Shown here one piece after another: positions 17,948-26,468 of a DNA stretch of 64,000 nt (the stretch's first letter is position 1; the number at the start of each line of letters is the position of its first letter). The position numbers and the translations under genes were made by a program. The DNA comes from DT-110 sp030148525 (lineage in GTDB: Bacteria; Bacteroidota; Bacteroidia; Chitinophagales; Saprospiraceae). The notes under the pieces are model-generated. The model was given only the letters and a program-made list of their open reading frames with translations, ran no database searches and had not been told where the DNA came from. The stretch spans positions 2,294,001 to 2,358,000 of the forward strand of contig OZ245751.1 in assembly GCA_965227445.1 (NCBI GenBank). Direction: 5' to 3'.

Positions 17948-18580
17948 ATGTTTATGAAATCACTTCGACAATTAACGACACCCGTTACCTTTTCGCATTG
18001 GACAGCTGATTTGGCTATCGCGCTTCCACGTATTTTGTGTGGCCTGTTGCTTACACTTGATTTCGGCAGTAGTAAATTTGGTATGCCCTGGACCGACCCG
18101 GAGCAAGGATTGGCCTTGTTTCAGGTAGCTGCCTGGTTCCCGGAAGATGTGGCTGCTTTTGGCCCGCCCTTCAGCTGGGCACCCGGACTCTTTGCCTGGA
18201 TAGGTGCCGCCAGCGAGGCTATCGGCGGGTTGCTACTGGTGCTGGGACTACAAACGCGTATTTCTGCTTTTTTTGTGGGCTGCACCATGCTGGTGGCCAT
18301 TTTCTTTCAGAAATGGGGTGCCAGTACCTGGGAGATGCTCCCGGCCATGGGTTTCCTGTGGATGTCCGTGTATTGCCTTATTCTGGGTTCCGGACGTTTT
18401 GGATTGGATTATCTACTGAGTAAACGACTGAGCATTCCAAGGCTTTCGCCAAAAAACACTGCTGGGTTGGTCTTGGTGTTGGGGGTTGGCCTGGTCGGCT
18501 GCAGCAGCAATCAGTCCATAGTCTCTATTCCTGCCCAAAATGAATTCGTGCTGGGGGAGACCAGTACAACGATTACTTAG
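17948..18580 (+). CDS. DoxX-family membrane protein with lipobox-like C-terminal tail
   Basis: Start placed at ATG 17948 (ATG 17954 is also possible); an upstream TTG is unlikely. About 210 residues with four hydrophobic helices and DoxX features (PRILCGLLLTLDFGSSKFG, SEAIGGLLLVLGLQTRISAF). DoxX proteins are small membrane redox-associated proteins, with no certain reaction here. Unusual: after the fourth helix a fifth hydrophobic stretch, LVLVLGVGLVGCSSNQ, looks exactly like a lipoprotein signal with lipobox, followed by a short tail (SIVSIPAQNEFVLGE). This may be a fusion with a small lipoprotein or simply a fifth helix. Confidence 0.75.
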   Translation: MFMKSLRQLTTPVTFSHWTADLAIALPRILCGLLLTLDFGSSKFGMPWTDPEQGLALFQVAAWFPEDVAAFGPPFSWAPGLFAWIGAASEAIGGLLLVLGLQTRISAFFVGCTMLVAIFFQKWGASTWEMLPAMGFLWMSVYCLILGSGRFGLDYLLSKRLSIPRLSPKNTAGLVLVLGVGLVGCSSNQSIVSIPAQNEFVLGETSTTIT

Positions 18581-18603
18581 CAACACGGGAAACAGAGCGG
18601 GTC

Positions 18604-18648
18604 GGGCTCCACCTATGCGGAGCCTTCGTGCGATCCGGAGGATCGCAC
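18604..18648. repeat. Two adjacent hairpins
   Basis: GGCTCC/GGAGCC (18605-18624) and then a perfect 9-bp stem GTGCGATCC/GGATCGCAC with a 3-base loop (18628-18648). They lie between convergent genes, beside the terminator. A similar CCCGGAGGATC string occurs near 36097. Confidence 0.55.
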
Positions 18649-18651
18649 ACC

Positions 18652-18682
18652 AAAAAGGGGGATGCCCTTTCGGACATCCCCC
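18652..18682 (-). terminator. Rho-independent terminator of the TonB receptor gene
   Basis: On the minus strand GGGGGATG (18682-18675), a 10-base loop and CATCCCCC (18664-18657) form a perfect 8-bp stem followed by TTTTT. It lies 58 bp after the receptor stop codon. Confidence 0.85.
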
Positions 18683-18739
18683 AGGTTATGCTTGGGTTAA
18701 TGTAGTCGTTGAATGATCAAATCATTTCGATCTCAGATC

Positions 18740-21700
18740 TTATCGGTTACCTCCGAAGATGTAACGCACACCAACCTGCATCTGCCAGCGAGAAGAACGC
18801 AGGCCAAAATCGTCGATATTGCCATCCCATGGATCCCGTCCTTCGATCAAATCTGGGTTGATCGTATACTCAGGAGTAGTGCGGGTACCCGGAGGGAAGC
18901 CAAGGTTGTTCTCCAACTGAACAATTTCATACGAACCAAAGCTCGGCGCAAACCGGATGATACCCCATTCGGGATTCAGCATGTTCGTAAAGTTAAAGAT
19001 GTCAACCGAAAGCTGAATGGTGTTGCGCTGGCCATTTGCCATTTCGATGTAGAAATCCTGCAGGAAGCGAAGATCTAACGTGAACTGGAAGGGCAGTTGG
19101 GCCGTGTTGCGCTCGACGTAATCACCACGGAAATCATTCAGACCGTCGTTGTTAGAGATGAACTGGTCAAGTAGTTCCCATTGCTGCTCAGGCGAGTAGG
19201 TTTGTCCGTCGTATTCCAATTCAACCAATGGAATTTGGTCGAAGCTATTGGGTACAAAGAACAATTCGTTATCGCTAAAGCCACCGTCATCCACAAAGCG
19301 GAAGTTAGAAGCATCAATAGCGTAAGTAAAGTACCCACCAGTTTGACCATTCAGGTTAAGGGACAGTTTGGATTTACCACCGAATCCACCAGCGATGGGG
19401 TAGTCGATTTCGTAGGCAAACTGACCAAATACCCGGTGACCAGCAGCAAACGTTGAACGCTGAGCGTCAATCAGGTTGTTACGTCCATTTTGGTTGTAAA
19501 AACCACGCCATTGCGATGAGTTTTGCGATGATGTTCCATCGAAGAGCGAATAGGAATCGCCGTAAGAGTAACTGGCTGATCCGCTAAAGCCATTCGTGAA
19601 TGGTTTAGTCAGGGTAAACGCAAAGTTGTATCCATACCCTTCATCCGTATTGCTGGCCAGGTAAATACCCGTATAACGGGGATCGACAACATCGTCACCA
19701 AAGCCGGCGGAAACACCGTTGAACAATGGACGATCGTCAGGGCCGGCACCGGTCAAATTCCGCGTGGAAGGCTTCAACTGGAAGTTTTGGTAACGAACGA
19801 AGTTCATGTTCTTCGTAAAGATACCTTCAAAGGTAGCGATCAATCCACCGGGTAGTTTGCGGTCAATAGCAAGGTTCAATTTCATAACCTGTGGCAGACG
19901 GAAATCTTCTGCAAAAAGGTCAACCTGACCAGATGGGATGATGTTGTTAGGATCAATCTGAGTGATTGGGTTACCATTGTCGTCGAATCGCACTGGTTGT
20001 TCTTGTACATCAGGGTTGAAAGGAACATCATTTTGCTCCACTTCACCTACATTCAGACCGTAGTTATTGTAAGCACCACCGGGCCAAACCAGAGGAATTC
20101 GTGAGGTGAAAATACCGATACCACCACGGACCTGAGTAGTATTATCTCCGGTAACATCCCAGTTGAAGCTGAAGCGAGGAGAAAACAGCAACTGCGTTCC
20201 AATGAAATCGCCCGTACGTGCGCCACGCAGGTCATATCCCTGAGCTTCGATGGCTGGTACTGTTTCGTTATTGAAAGAGCTGTTCAATGGCACATCGGTT
20301 GGCCAGATTGGCATATCTACCCGCAGGCCACCAGTCAACTTCAGGTCATCATTAACCTGCCATTCATCCTGCACGTAAAAGCCAAGCAGCATCTGCTCAA
20401 AAGCGGCAATAGCTGCTGACTCATCACCAGCCACATTATCCACCTGAGAGAAAGATCGCTCAAATTCGGTGGCAGGCATGCCGGCGAGGAACTGTTCAAC
20501 ACCAGTCATGTCATCGTTGTCGAACCACTGGTAGCGACCGTAGTTGTTACGGATAAACAGGTTAGCAGCGTTGAAGTATTCAAAGTTAACTCCGAACAGG
20601 GCCGAGTGATTTCCTTTGTACAGGGTCAGGTCATTGTTTACTGTAATGACATCCTGATCGAGGCGGTTAGCCGTGGAGAAGCGCTCTGCACCAAAGCTGA
20701 CTGTTCCGAAGCCATCTTCCAAAGACACTGTAGGGAAGTCCGGTCCAAAAGGATCACGGTCATCACGAACAATAGTAGCACCCACCGTCAGCTTGTTGGA
20801 GAGAGTATTGCTGAAAATAGAGCTCAGCTCCAGTGCAGAGGAATTTGTTTCGGATACGAAAAATTCGGAACCGTTCACAAAGTTGATGCTACCATTGGAA
20901 GAGCGGCGTGCTTCCAGGTTCTCAGCCGTCCGGTAGGAGTGGCGGAAGCTCAATTTGTGCTTTTCGTTGATGTTCCAGTCCAGTTTACCCAGGATAAAAT
21001 CACCTTCCAGGGTAGCAACGGTATTGTCGTATACACCTACATCATATCCGTAGCTCTCCCGGACAAAGTTGGCCAGATCCTGAATACCACCAGCGTCTAA
21101 TTCACCACGATAATTGGCGACATTGAAGGGCTGTGGCGTTTGGTCACGCTGCAGTTCAGCGTTCACGAAGAAGAAGAGTTTATTCTTCACAATAGGGCCG
21201 CCCAGGCGAAAGCCGTAGGTTTCAGCCGAGAAATCGGAAAGCGGGCCGCGTTCCTCGCCACCTGGTGTATCACCGGCCAGAGCTTCGTTGCGCAGGAAGT
21301 AGTAAGCAGAACCCTCAAATTTGTTGGTACCAGAGCGGGTAATGGCGTTGATGGCACCACCTGCGAAACCAGACTGACGAATATCGAAAGGAGCAACCGA
21401 AATGGTAAACTGCTCGATAGCATCCAGAGAGATCGGCGAAACACCGGTTTGTCCACCGTTTTGTCCGTTATCAGCCAAACCAAACGCATCGTTGCTTACT
21501 GCACCGTCAAAATAGATGGTATTAAAACGATTGTTCTGACCGGCCAGAGAGATAGCAAATCCATCGGTATCCTCGGTAATATTTGCCAGTGGATTCAAAC
21601 GGGCAAAGTCGGCAATAGAACGGGAAATAGTCGGAACGTCATTGATAGTCCGCTCATCCACTACCGTTTTTTGACCATCGGCGTTACCGTCGAAGATGTC

Positions 21701-22090
21701 ATTGGGATTGGCCGAAATAGTAACAGCCTCGATGTCGTAGGCAGTCTCAGAAAGTTCCACGTTCATCTGGAAAGACTGTCCCAGAGCCAGGTAGATGTTT
21801 TCTTTAACCAACTCTTCGTAACCGGTGTAGGTAACGGTAATACGGTAAGGACCGCCTACTCGCATGCCAGGGATACGATACAGACCATTTTCGTTGGTAG
21901 CTACCCCGTAGGTCGTACCGGAAGGCGTGTGTATCGCCAGAACGTTGGCACCAATAAGTTCTTCGCCATTGGTGTCAGTCACGCGTCCGTTCATGGAAGA
22001 GGTGGTCACCCCTTGTGCCAGAACCACGTGTTGCGTCAAAATAACCAGGGCCAGAGTACCCAGGAACTTCAACAGCTTAAGTGAATTCAT
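18740..22090 (-). CDS. Oar-like TonB-dependent receptor
   Basis: A 1116-residue outer-membrane receptor. Signal peptide (residues 1-25, ending VVLAQG), carboxypeptidase-regulatory-like beta-sandwich (~30-115: GRVTDTNGEELIGANV, GLYRIPGM), a plug domain (~120-250, with ISRSIADFARLNP and GQNNRFNTIYFDGA) and a large 22-strand-type barrel ending in VGVRYIFGGNR. The plug/barrel order and the DAIEQFTISVAPFDIRQSGF segment match Oar-like receptors. It probably imports a large or scarce substrate using TonB; no SusD partner is adjacent, so glycan import is not supported. Single-gene unit with its own terminator. Confidence 0.92.
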   Translation of the reverse strand: MNSLKLLKFLGTLALVILTQHVVLAQGVTTSSMNGRVTDTNGEELIGANVLAIHTPSGTTYGVATNENGLYRIPGMRVGGPYRITVTYTGYEELVKENIYLALGQSFQMNVELSETAYDIEAVTISANPNDIFDGNADGQKTVVDERTINDVPTISRSIADFARLNPLANITEDTDGFAISLAGQNNRFNTIYFDGAVSNDAFGLADNGQNGGQTGVSPISLDAIEQFTISVAPFDIRQSGFAGGAINAITRSGTNKFEGSAYYFLRNEALAGDTPGGEERGPLSDFSAETYGFRLGGPIVKNKLFFFVNAELQRDQTPQPFNVANYRGELDAGGIQDLANFVRESYGYDVGVYDNTVATLEGDFILGKLDWNINEKHKLSFRHSYRTAENLEARRSSNGSINFVNGSEFFVSETNSSALELSSIFSNTLSNKLTVGATIVRDDRDPFGPDFPTVSLEDGFGTVSFGAERFSTANRLDQDVITVNNDLTLYKGNHSALFGVNFEYFNAANLFIRNNYGRYQWFDNDDMTGVEQFLAGMPATEFERSFSQVDNVAGDESAAIAAFEQMLLGFYVQDEWQVNDDLKLTGGLRVDMPIWPTDVPLNSSFNNETVPAIEAQGYDLRGARTGDFIGTQLLFSPRFSFNWDVTGDNTTQVRGGIGIFTSRIPLVWPGGAYNNYGLNVGEVEQNDVPFNPDVQEQPVRFDDNGNPITQIDPNNIIPSGQVDLFAEDFRLPQVMKLNLAIDRKLPGGLIATFEGIFTKNMNFVRYQNFQLKPSTRNLTGAGPDDRPLFNGVSAGFGDDVVDPRYTGIYLASNTDEGYGYNFAFTLTKPFTNGFSGSASYSYGDSYSLFDGTSSQNSSQWRGFYNQNGRNNLIDAQRSTFAAGHRVFGQFAYEIDYPIAGGFGGKSKLSLNLNGQTGGYFTYAIDASNFRFVDDGGFSDNELFFVPNSFDQIPLVELEYDGQTYSPEQQWELLDQFISNNDGLNDFRGDYVERNTAQLPFQFTLDLRFLQDFYIEMANGQRNTIQLSVDIFNFTNMLNPEWGIIRFAPSFGSYEIVQLENNLGFPPGTRTTPEYTINPDLIEGRDPWDGNIDDFGLRSSRWQMQVGVRYIFGGNR

Positions 22091-22124
22091 AACTAGTGAG
22101 TTTGATTGTGTAATAAGGACGCAG

Positions 22125-22132
22125 CAAAAGTA
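22125..22132 (-). promoter_or_regulatory. -7 box of the TonB receptor gene (TACTTTTG)
   Basis: The minus strand reads TACTTTTG 35 bp before the start codon, a perfect TAnnTTTG match. The expected -33 TTTG is not found at 19-21 bp. Confidence 0.5.
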
Positions 22133-22317
22133 CCCAGCCCGTGTTAAGCCTTCGTAAACCCAAATTTAAACTTCCATGAAAGTCCGTAAATACCTTGTTG
22201 TAGCACCGGATCAGAAATAAAATTCGGTAGTAACTCCATTAATATGAGATAATATGTTTTTGGCATCCAATTTTCGGCAATTGTTTGGAGCTGACAATTC
22301 CGCAATGGTGACTATTT

Positions 22318-22345
22318 GTTAACCCTGGGTTAACATACAGTTAAC
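22318..22345. promoter_or_regulatory. Three GTTAAC palindromes at 11-bp spacing
   Basis: GTTAAC occurs at 22318, 22329 and 22340, each exactly 11 bp apart, i.e. on one face of the helix, ~230 bp upstream of the receptor gene. Possible operator; no known regulator is recognised. Confidence 0.35.
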
Positions 22346-22370
22346 ATAGCTGCCATAGCAATTCTATTCC

Positions 22371-22393
22371 AGGTTTGGGGTTTACCTCCTTCG
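22371..22393. repeat. Dispersed intergenic repeat, module A
   Basis: Matches 8151-8173 over 23 bp with one mismatch (AGGTTTGGGG versus AGGTTTGAGG, then TTTACCTCCTTCG). About 110 bp further on, at 22502-22520, a CCGTACGGACTTCGGCG string resembles module B. Confidence 0.65.
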
Positions 22394-22694
22394 CCCTTTC
22401 CCTCTTTCGCTAAAGCTTCAGCGGGCTGAGAAGGAATTTTCAATGTATAGTGTTTAATTTTTAATGAATAGTTTTTAATTAAGAACGTGCCTAGCCCCTC
22501 CATCCGTACGGACTTCGGCGCCCGCGGAACGGCACTAGGACAAATAAACGTACCCGATGTAGAGGGTTAATTCATGGGGTATCAATACATGTTTTAAGTT
22601 CCCGGTCAAACTACTTGGACCATAAACCAAACCTGAATTCCCCTAATCTCCTAATCCCCAGGTCGAGAAAAGCAGACGCGATAAATCGACGTAT
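22394..22694. other. Intergenic region
   Basis: About 300 bp with AT-rich TTTAATTTTTAAT strings, a module-B-like palindromic CCGTACGG (22503-22510) and a GACGCGATAAATCG string that resembles the hairpin at 42482-42501. No ORF. Confidence 0.5.
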
Positions 22695-23660
22695 CTACTT
22701 AAGGTCTGGTCGCACGGTCGACCTCCCCTTCACCACCGCACCTGCTTCCACCGGCCGATCCGTAGCCAGTATATCAGCCCCTAAATCCAGGTATTCCAGA
22801 TACAGGCTGTCCCCGCGAGCAGCGACCCGTTGATCGAGGTTGCCCAGGGTGCCCAATATGGCGGGGATATCGTAGGTGTGCAGCGTATCGAATAGCGCTT
22901 TTGGACTGAGGCGCGTACCCGTGAAGGCCACCATTCGTTCAAAGGGAATGTCCGTACCCTTCATACGCTGCCATTCCTCCTCATTGCGGATGCTGACCGA
23001 GATCATCAGGTCTTCATTCAGGTCATGCACCAGCTTCGCATCTTCGGTATTGTAGGTGATAACCACTACGTAGTCAACCATACCTTTTTCCTCGATCAAT
23101 TCAACTACCTGTGCGAAGTCGACACCCCGTTTCACGTCTACCGAGAGAAGAGCTTTTCCATTAGCGTAATCCAGTGCTTCCGCAAAAGTGGGAATGCGAT
23201 ACCCGGTGGTTTTACCCTGATCATCAACCAGGAAGAGGTCTTTCATAGTCGACCAGGGTGTTTTCTGCACGGTTCCCGTGCCGGTAGTGGTACGGTCCAG
23301 ACTGTTGTCGTGCATTAGGATGAGTGTGCCATCGCTGGTCACATTTACATCGCATTCCAGCATGGCCGGTGTGCGCTCCAGAGTATAGGCAAAAACCTCC
23401 AGTGAATTTTCCGGGAAACCGGCAATATCGCGGCCTCCCCGGTGAGCGGAGATCATTGGCATCAGGCGACTACCGGGTACCATCAGATCAGGCAATTCGC
23501 CGTTGGCAATGACCATGGCGTTAGGGTGCCGGTCCACAGAATCGGGTAGGGTAGTGGGCTCTTCTACACCCGGACCAGCTTCGGTAGGTCTATTTTGGCG
23601 ACAGCCAATCAATACCAGACCAAAGATTAAAAGAAACCAGAAAGCGTGCAATCGGGACAT
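22695..23660 (-). CDS. Glycerophosphodiester phosphodiesterase lipoprotein
   Basis: A 321-residue GDPD-family enzyme, start at ATG 23660 (the upstream frame to 23723 adds non-signal residues). The lipobox LIGC (Cys20) makes it a periplasmic or outer-membrane lipoprotein. Catalytic features: SAHRGG (His73), FPENS, LECDV (Glu102, Asp104) and LMHD (His117), the usual HR-ExD-H set of a metal-dependent TIM barrel. It hydrolyses glycerophosphodiesters to sn-glycerol-3-phosphate and an alcohol. GlpD, which oxidises glycerol-3-phosphate, is encoded nearby, and a patatin phospholipase is divergent from it. Confidence 0.9.
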   Translation of the reverse strand: MSRLHAFWFLLIFGLVLIGCRQNRPTEAGPGVEEPTTLPDSVDRHPNAMVIANGELPDLMVPGSRLMPMISAHRGGRDIAGFPENSLEVFAYTLERTPAMLECDVNVTSDGTLILMHDNSLDRTTTGTGTVQKTPWSTMKDLFLVDDQGKTTGYRIPTFAEALDYANGKALLSVDVKRGVDFAQVVELIEEKGMVDYVVVITYNTEDAKLVHDLNEDLMISVSIRNEEEWQRMKGTDIPFERMVAFTGTRLSPKALFDTLHTYDIPAILGTLGNLDQRVAARGDSLYLEYLDLGADILATDRPVEAGAVVKGRSTVRPDLK

Positions 23661-23821
23661 GTGTCGTTTTTTTAGTAAGAATCTGCTAAAATAAACAACC
23701 CATATTACCCTCAGGTGAATCAAGTCTATTTATACCACTTAGGGAGCGATATATTCGAACAACTTCATTCCAGGAGTAGATCATTTCAGGGAAAATGTGT
23801 AATGTACTGGCAGAATAGCAA

Positions 23822-24610
23822 ATGGATATGACCGAAGAGAAACCAAAGCTGGGAATAGCCCTCTCGGGCGGCGGGGCACGCGGGATTGCGCACATCGGGG
23901 TGCTCAAAGCCCTGCGCGAGGAAGGCATCATCCCCGATGTGCTGGCGGGGGCCAGTGCCGGTGCCATCATCGGTGCCTTGCACGCCGCCGGGAAAACTCC
24001 GGAGGAGATGCTGAACTTCGTAAAGGACAGCAGCATCTGGCGCATTTTCCGGGTGGGTATTCCCTACGATGGGTTGACCAAACTAACTTACCTCCGTCAG
24101 CGTCTCAAGGAAACCTTGCAGGAGGATTCTTTTGAAGCCCTGCAGCATAAGCTATTTGTGACGGTAGCCAACCTGAATACCGGGCAGTTGCGCACAGTCA
24201 GTGAGGGTCCCCTGTTCGATTTTGTAGTAGCCTCCAGCTCAGTCCCTCTGGTATTTAAACCCATTGAAATCGATGGTGAATTATACGTGGATGGTGGCTT
24301 GATAAACAACTTGCCGGTAGAACCCCTGCTCGACGAAGCCCAACATGTCCTGGGGGTCAATGCCATGCCTACCTTACCGGTAACCAATAAGGATATTCAA
24401 ACCGTTTTCGGTATTGCCACCCGCTGTTTTGAATTGAGTATTTATGCCAATAGCCGGGCCAATATCAATCAATGCCACCTGGTGATAACCCCCGAAGAGC
24501 TGCAGCAGTACCACATTTTCCAATTCAATAAATACCAAAGCATCCACGACATCGGTTACCGGGCGGCAAAGAAAGCCATGCCCGATATTGTCAGGATGCT
24601 TGCGGATTAG
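23822..24610 (+). CDS. Patatin-like phospholipase
   Basis: A 262-residue cytoplasmic patatin/RssA-type acyl hydrolase. Oxyanion hole GGGARG (16-21), nucleophile GASAG (Ser45), and the second member of the Ser-Asp dyad in VDGG (Asp157). No signal peptide or C-terminal barrel, unlike secreted PlpD types. It probably deacylates phospholipids or lysophospholipids. Its 3' end overlaps the convergent glpD gene by 20 bp, and its 5' end is divergent from the GDPD gene (161 bp). Confidence 0.9.
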   Translation: MDMTEEKPKLGIALSGGGARGIAHIGVLKALREEGIIPDVLAGASAGAIIGALHAAGKTPEEMLNFVKDSSIWRIFRVGIPYDGLTKLTYLRQRLKETLQEDSFEALQHKLFVTVANLNTGQLRTVSEGPLFDFVVASSSVPLVFKPIEIDGELYVDGGLINNLPVEPLLDEAQHVLGVNAMPTLPVTNKDIQTVFGIATRCFELSIYANSRANINQCHLVITPEELQQYHIFQFNKYQSIHDIGYRAAKKAMPDIVRMLAD

Positions 24611-26255
24611 CTGCCGGTTTAAAGGTACTGACGTGCTTGATTGCGGCATCTACGGCCTTGGCTTCCTGTTGTTTGCGTTGTTCCGACCACCCCAGTGCTT
24701 GTTGGAAATCATCGAGAATTACCGGCAGGGAAGGACGAATACTCGGTAAGTTGAAATACAGGCGCCCCGACCGACGATTGAAGAAGTCCAAAGCTGTCTG
24801 TGCCAATTCGTATTCCCGGGTATACCAGGCTTCGACACGAGTCAGTGTTAATTCGGGATCATCCGTTTTCCAGGTGTCCCATTGCTGTAGTATCCGTTCG
24901 GTTTCCTTACCGTAATTAGACACCAGGTAAATGGCATGGTAGGGTGACAAGCCCAATGGCTTGATGCGTTCCGCAATTCCTTCCCAATACCTGCGTACTG
25001 CCTTACCGTCGTTAAATGGCCCTCCGTGGAGCGGAATTTTCTTGGTTTGAGTACCGGGTAATGATCGGTTGTGTTCCCTTTGAAAACGCTCTGCTACCAC
25101 ATCCACCACCCGCTCGGCCATTTTGCGGTAACCGGTAAGTTTTCCACCGGCAATGGAGATCAATCCTGTCTCGGATTCGAAGATTTCATCCTTCCTCGAC
25201 ATTTCAGAAGCCGATTTACCCTCCTCATGGATCAGGGGGCGCAGGCCAGCCCAGCTCGATTCCACATCCGACACGGTCAGGTTGGCTTCTGGAAACATTT
25301 GATTGGTGGCATCCAGCAAATACGTCACATCCTCCAGATCGATGGGTATATGGTTAAGGTCGCCCTCGTAGGGGGTGTCGGTGGTCCCGATGTAGGTGGT
25401 GCGGTGCCGGGGGATGGCAAACATCATCCGCCCGTCGGGAATATCGAAGTACACGGACTGTTTTAATGGAAAGCGGTCATGAGGAACTACAATATGAACT
25501 CCTTTAGAAAGGAATAGGTGCTTACCCGACAGTGATTTATCTTTCTTACGCAGCTTGTCGACCCAGGGGCCGGCAGCACTGATTATATACTTAGAGTGGA
25601 TATCAAATTGATCTCCTGTGAGTACATCCTCACACTGCACTCCACGGACGCTTCCTTCCTCGTAGTTGAAGTCTATCGCTTTCACGTAATTCGCACTTAA
25701 TGCATCGTACTGGTAGGACGTTTTGATGTTTTCAATGGTTAGCCGGGCATCGTCGGTGCGATACTCGGCGTAATATCCGCCTCCGACCAGAATGTCGGTG
25801 CGCAGCAGTGGCTCTTTGCCTATCGTCTCCTCCTTGTCCAACATTTTTCGCTTATCTGACCCTTCCACACCGGCTAGTATATCGTATACCCAAAGCCCCA
25901 AAGAGGTCGCCATCTGACCGTAGGTTCCCTCTTTGATTAGTGGAAGCAGCATCTTTTCGGAGGTTACCAGGTGTGGAGCCAAACGGTGCACAATCGCGCG
26001 CTCGCGACCAACTTCCCGCACTAGTTGAATCTCTAATTGTTTGAGGTAGCGCAGTCCGCCGTGGATCAGTTTAGTGGATTTACTACTGGTTCCGGAGGCA
26101 AAATCACCCTTTTCAATGAGTGCTACCTTTAACCCACGGGAAGCTGCATCTAGGGCAATCCCCGCACCGGTAATACCACCTCCGATAACGGTCAAATCAA
26201 ATTCCTGGCTGGCTAGAGCTGAGAGTACTTCTGGACGTTTGTGTGCAGCGAGCAT
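24591..26255 (-). CDS. glpD: Aerobic glycerol-3-phosphate dehydrogenase
   Basis: A 554-residue flavoenzyme (start ATG 26255; an in-frame GTG at 26273 would add six residues). N-terminal FAD-binding LTVIGGGITGAGIALDAASRG, then GDFASGTSSKSTKLIHGGLRYL, the GlpD signature, and a C-terminal DAO_C domain. It oxidises glycerol-3-phosphate to DHAP at the inner membrane, passing electrons to quinone. Neither glpK nor glpF is adjacent; the neighbours instead release glycerol-3-phosphate from lipids. Confidence 0.93.
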   Translation of the reverse strand: MLAAHKRPEVLSALASQEFDLTVIGGGITGAGIALDAASRGLKVALIEKGDFASGTSSKSTKLIHGGLRYLKQLEIQLVREVGRERAIVHRLAPHLVTSEKMLLPLIKEGTYGQMATSLGLWVYDILAGVEGSDKRKMLDKEETIGKEPLLRTDILVGGGYYAEYRTDDARLTIENIKTSYQYDALSANYVKAIDFNYEEGSVRGVQCEDVLTGDQFDIHSKYIISAAGPWVDKLRKKDKSLSGKHLFLSKGVHIVVPHDRFPLKQSVYFDIPDGRMMFAIPRHRTTYIGTTDTPYEGDLNHIPIDLEDVTYLLDATNQMFPEANLTVSDVESSWAGLRPLIHEEGKSASEMSRKDEIFESETGLISIAGGKLTGYRKMAERVVDVVAERFQREHNRSLPGTQTKKIPLHGGPFNDGKAVRRYWEGIAERIKPLGLSPYHAIYLVSNYGKETERILQQWDTWKTDDPELTLTRVEAWYTREYELAQTALDFFNRRSGRLYFNLPSIRPSLPVILDDFQQALGWSEQRKQQEAKAVDAAIKHVSTFKPAANPQAS

Positions 26256-26382
26256 ATTTCGAATATTGGACACTAAGGTGAAGATACACCGATCTATAGG
26301 TTCAAAATGAACCAGACCGGATATGGTTCACCCGGCTTCTTATTGTACAAAATACAATAAGAGCCGAATAGATGCAAAAAGG

Positions 26383-26414
26383 AAGGGTCTTCGGTTTTTT
26401 AACCGAAGACCCTT
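26383..26414. terminator. Bidirectional terminator hairpin
   Basis: Perfect 14-bp stem (26383-26396 / 26401-26414) with loop TTTT, flanked by an A-run on the left and a T-run on the right. It lies 55 bp beyond the LysM gene stop, so on the minus strand it ends that transcript. Confidence 0.92.
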
Positions 26415-26468
26415 TTCCTGCTGTTATACCGCTTTTTTGTCGGTATATACTTGTTGGATTCCAACACC

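Noticed and set aside
18604..18648. Twin hairpins as a small RNA gene
   Set aside because: No promoter is seen and they lie in a convergent terminator zone; left as repeats.
21140..22084. 314-residue plus-strand ORF
   Set aside because: It is the antisense of the TonB receptor gene, with no recognisable motif.
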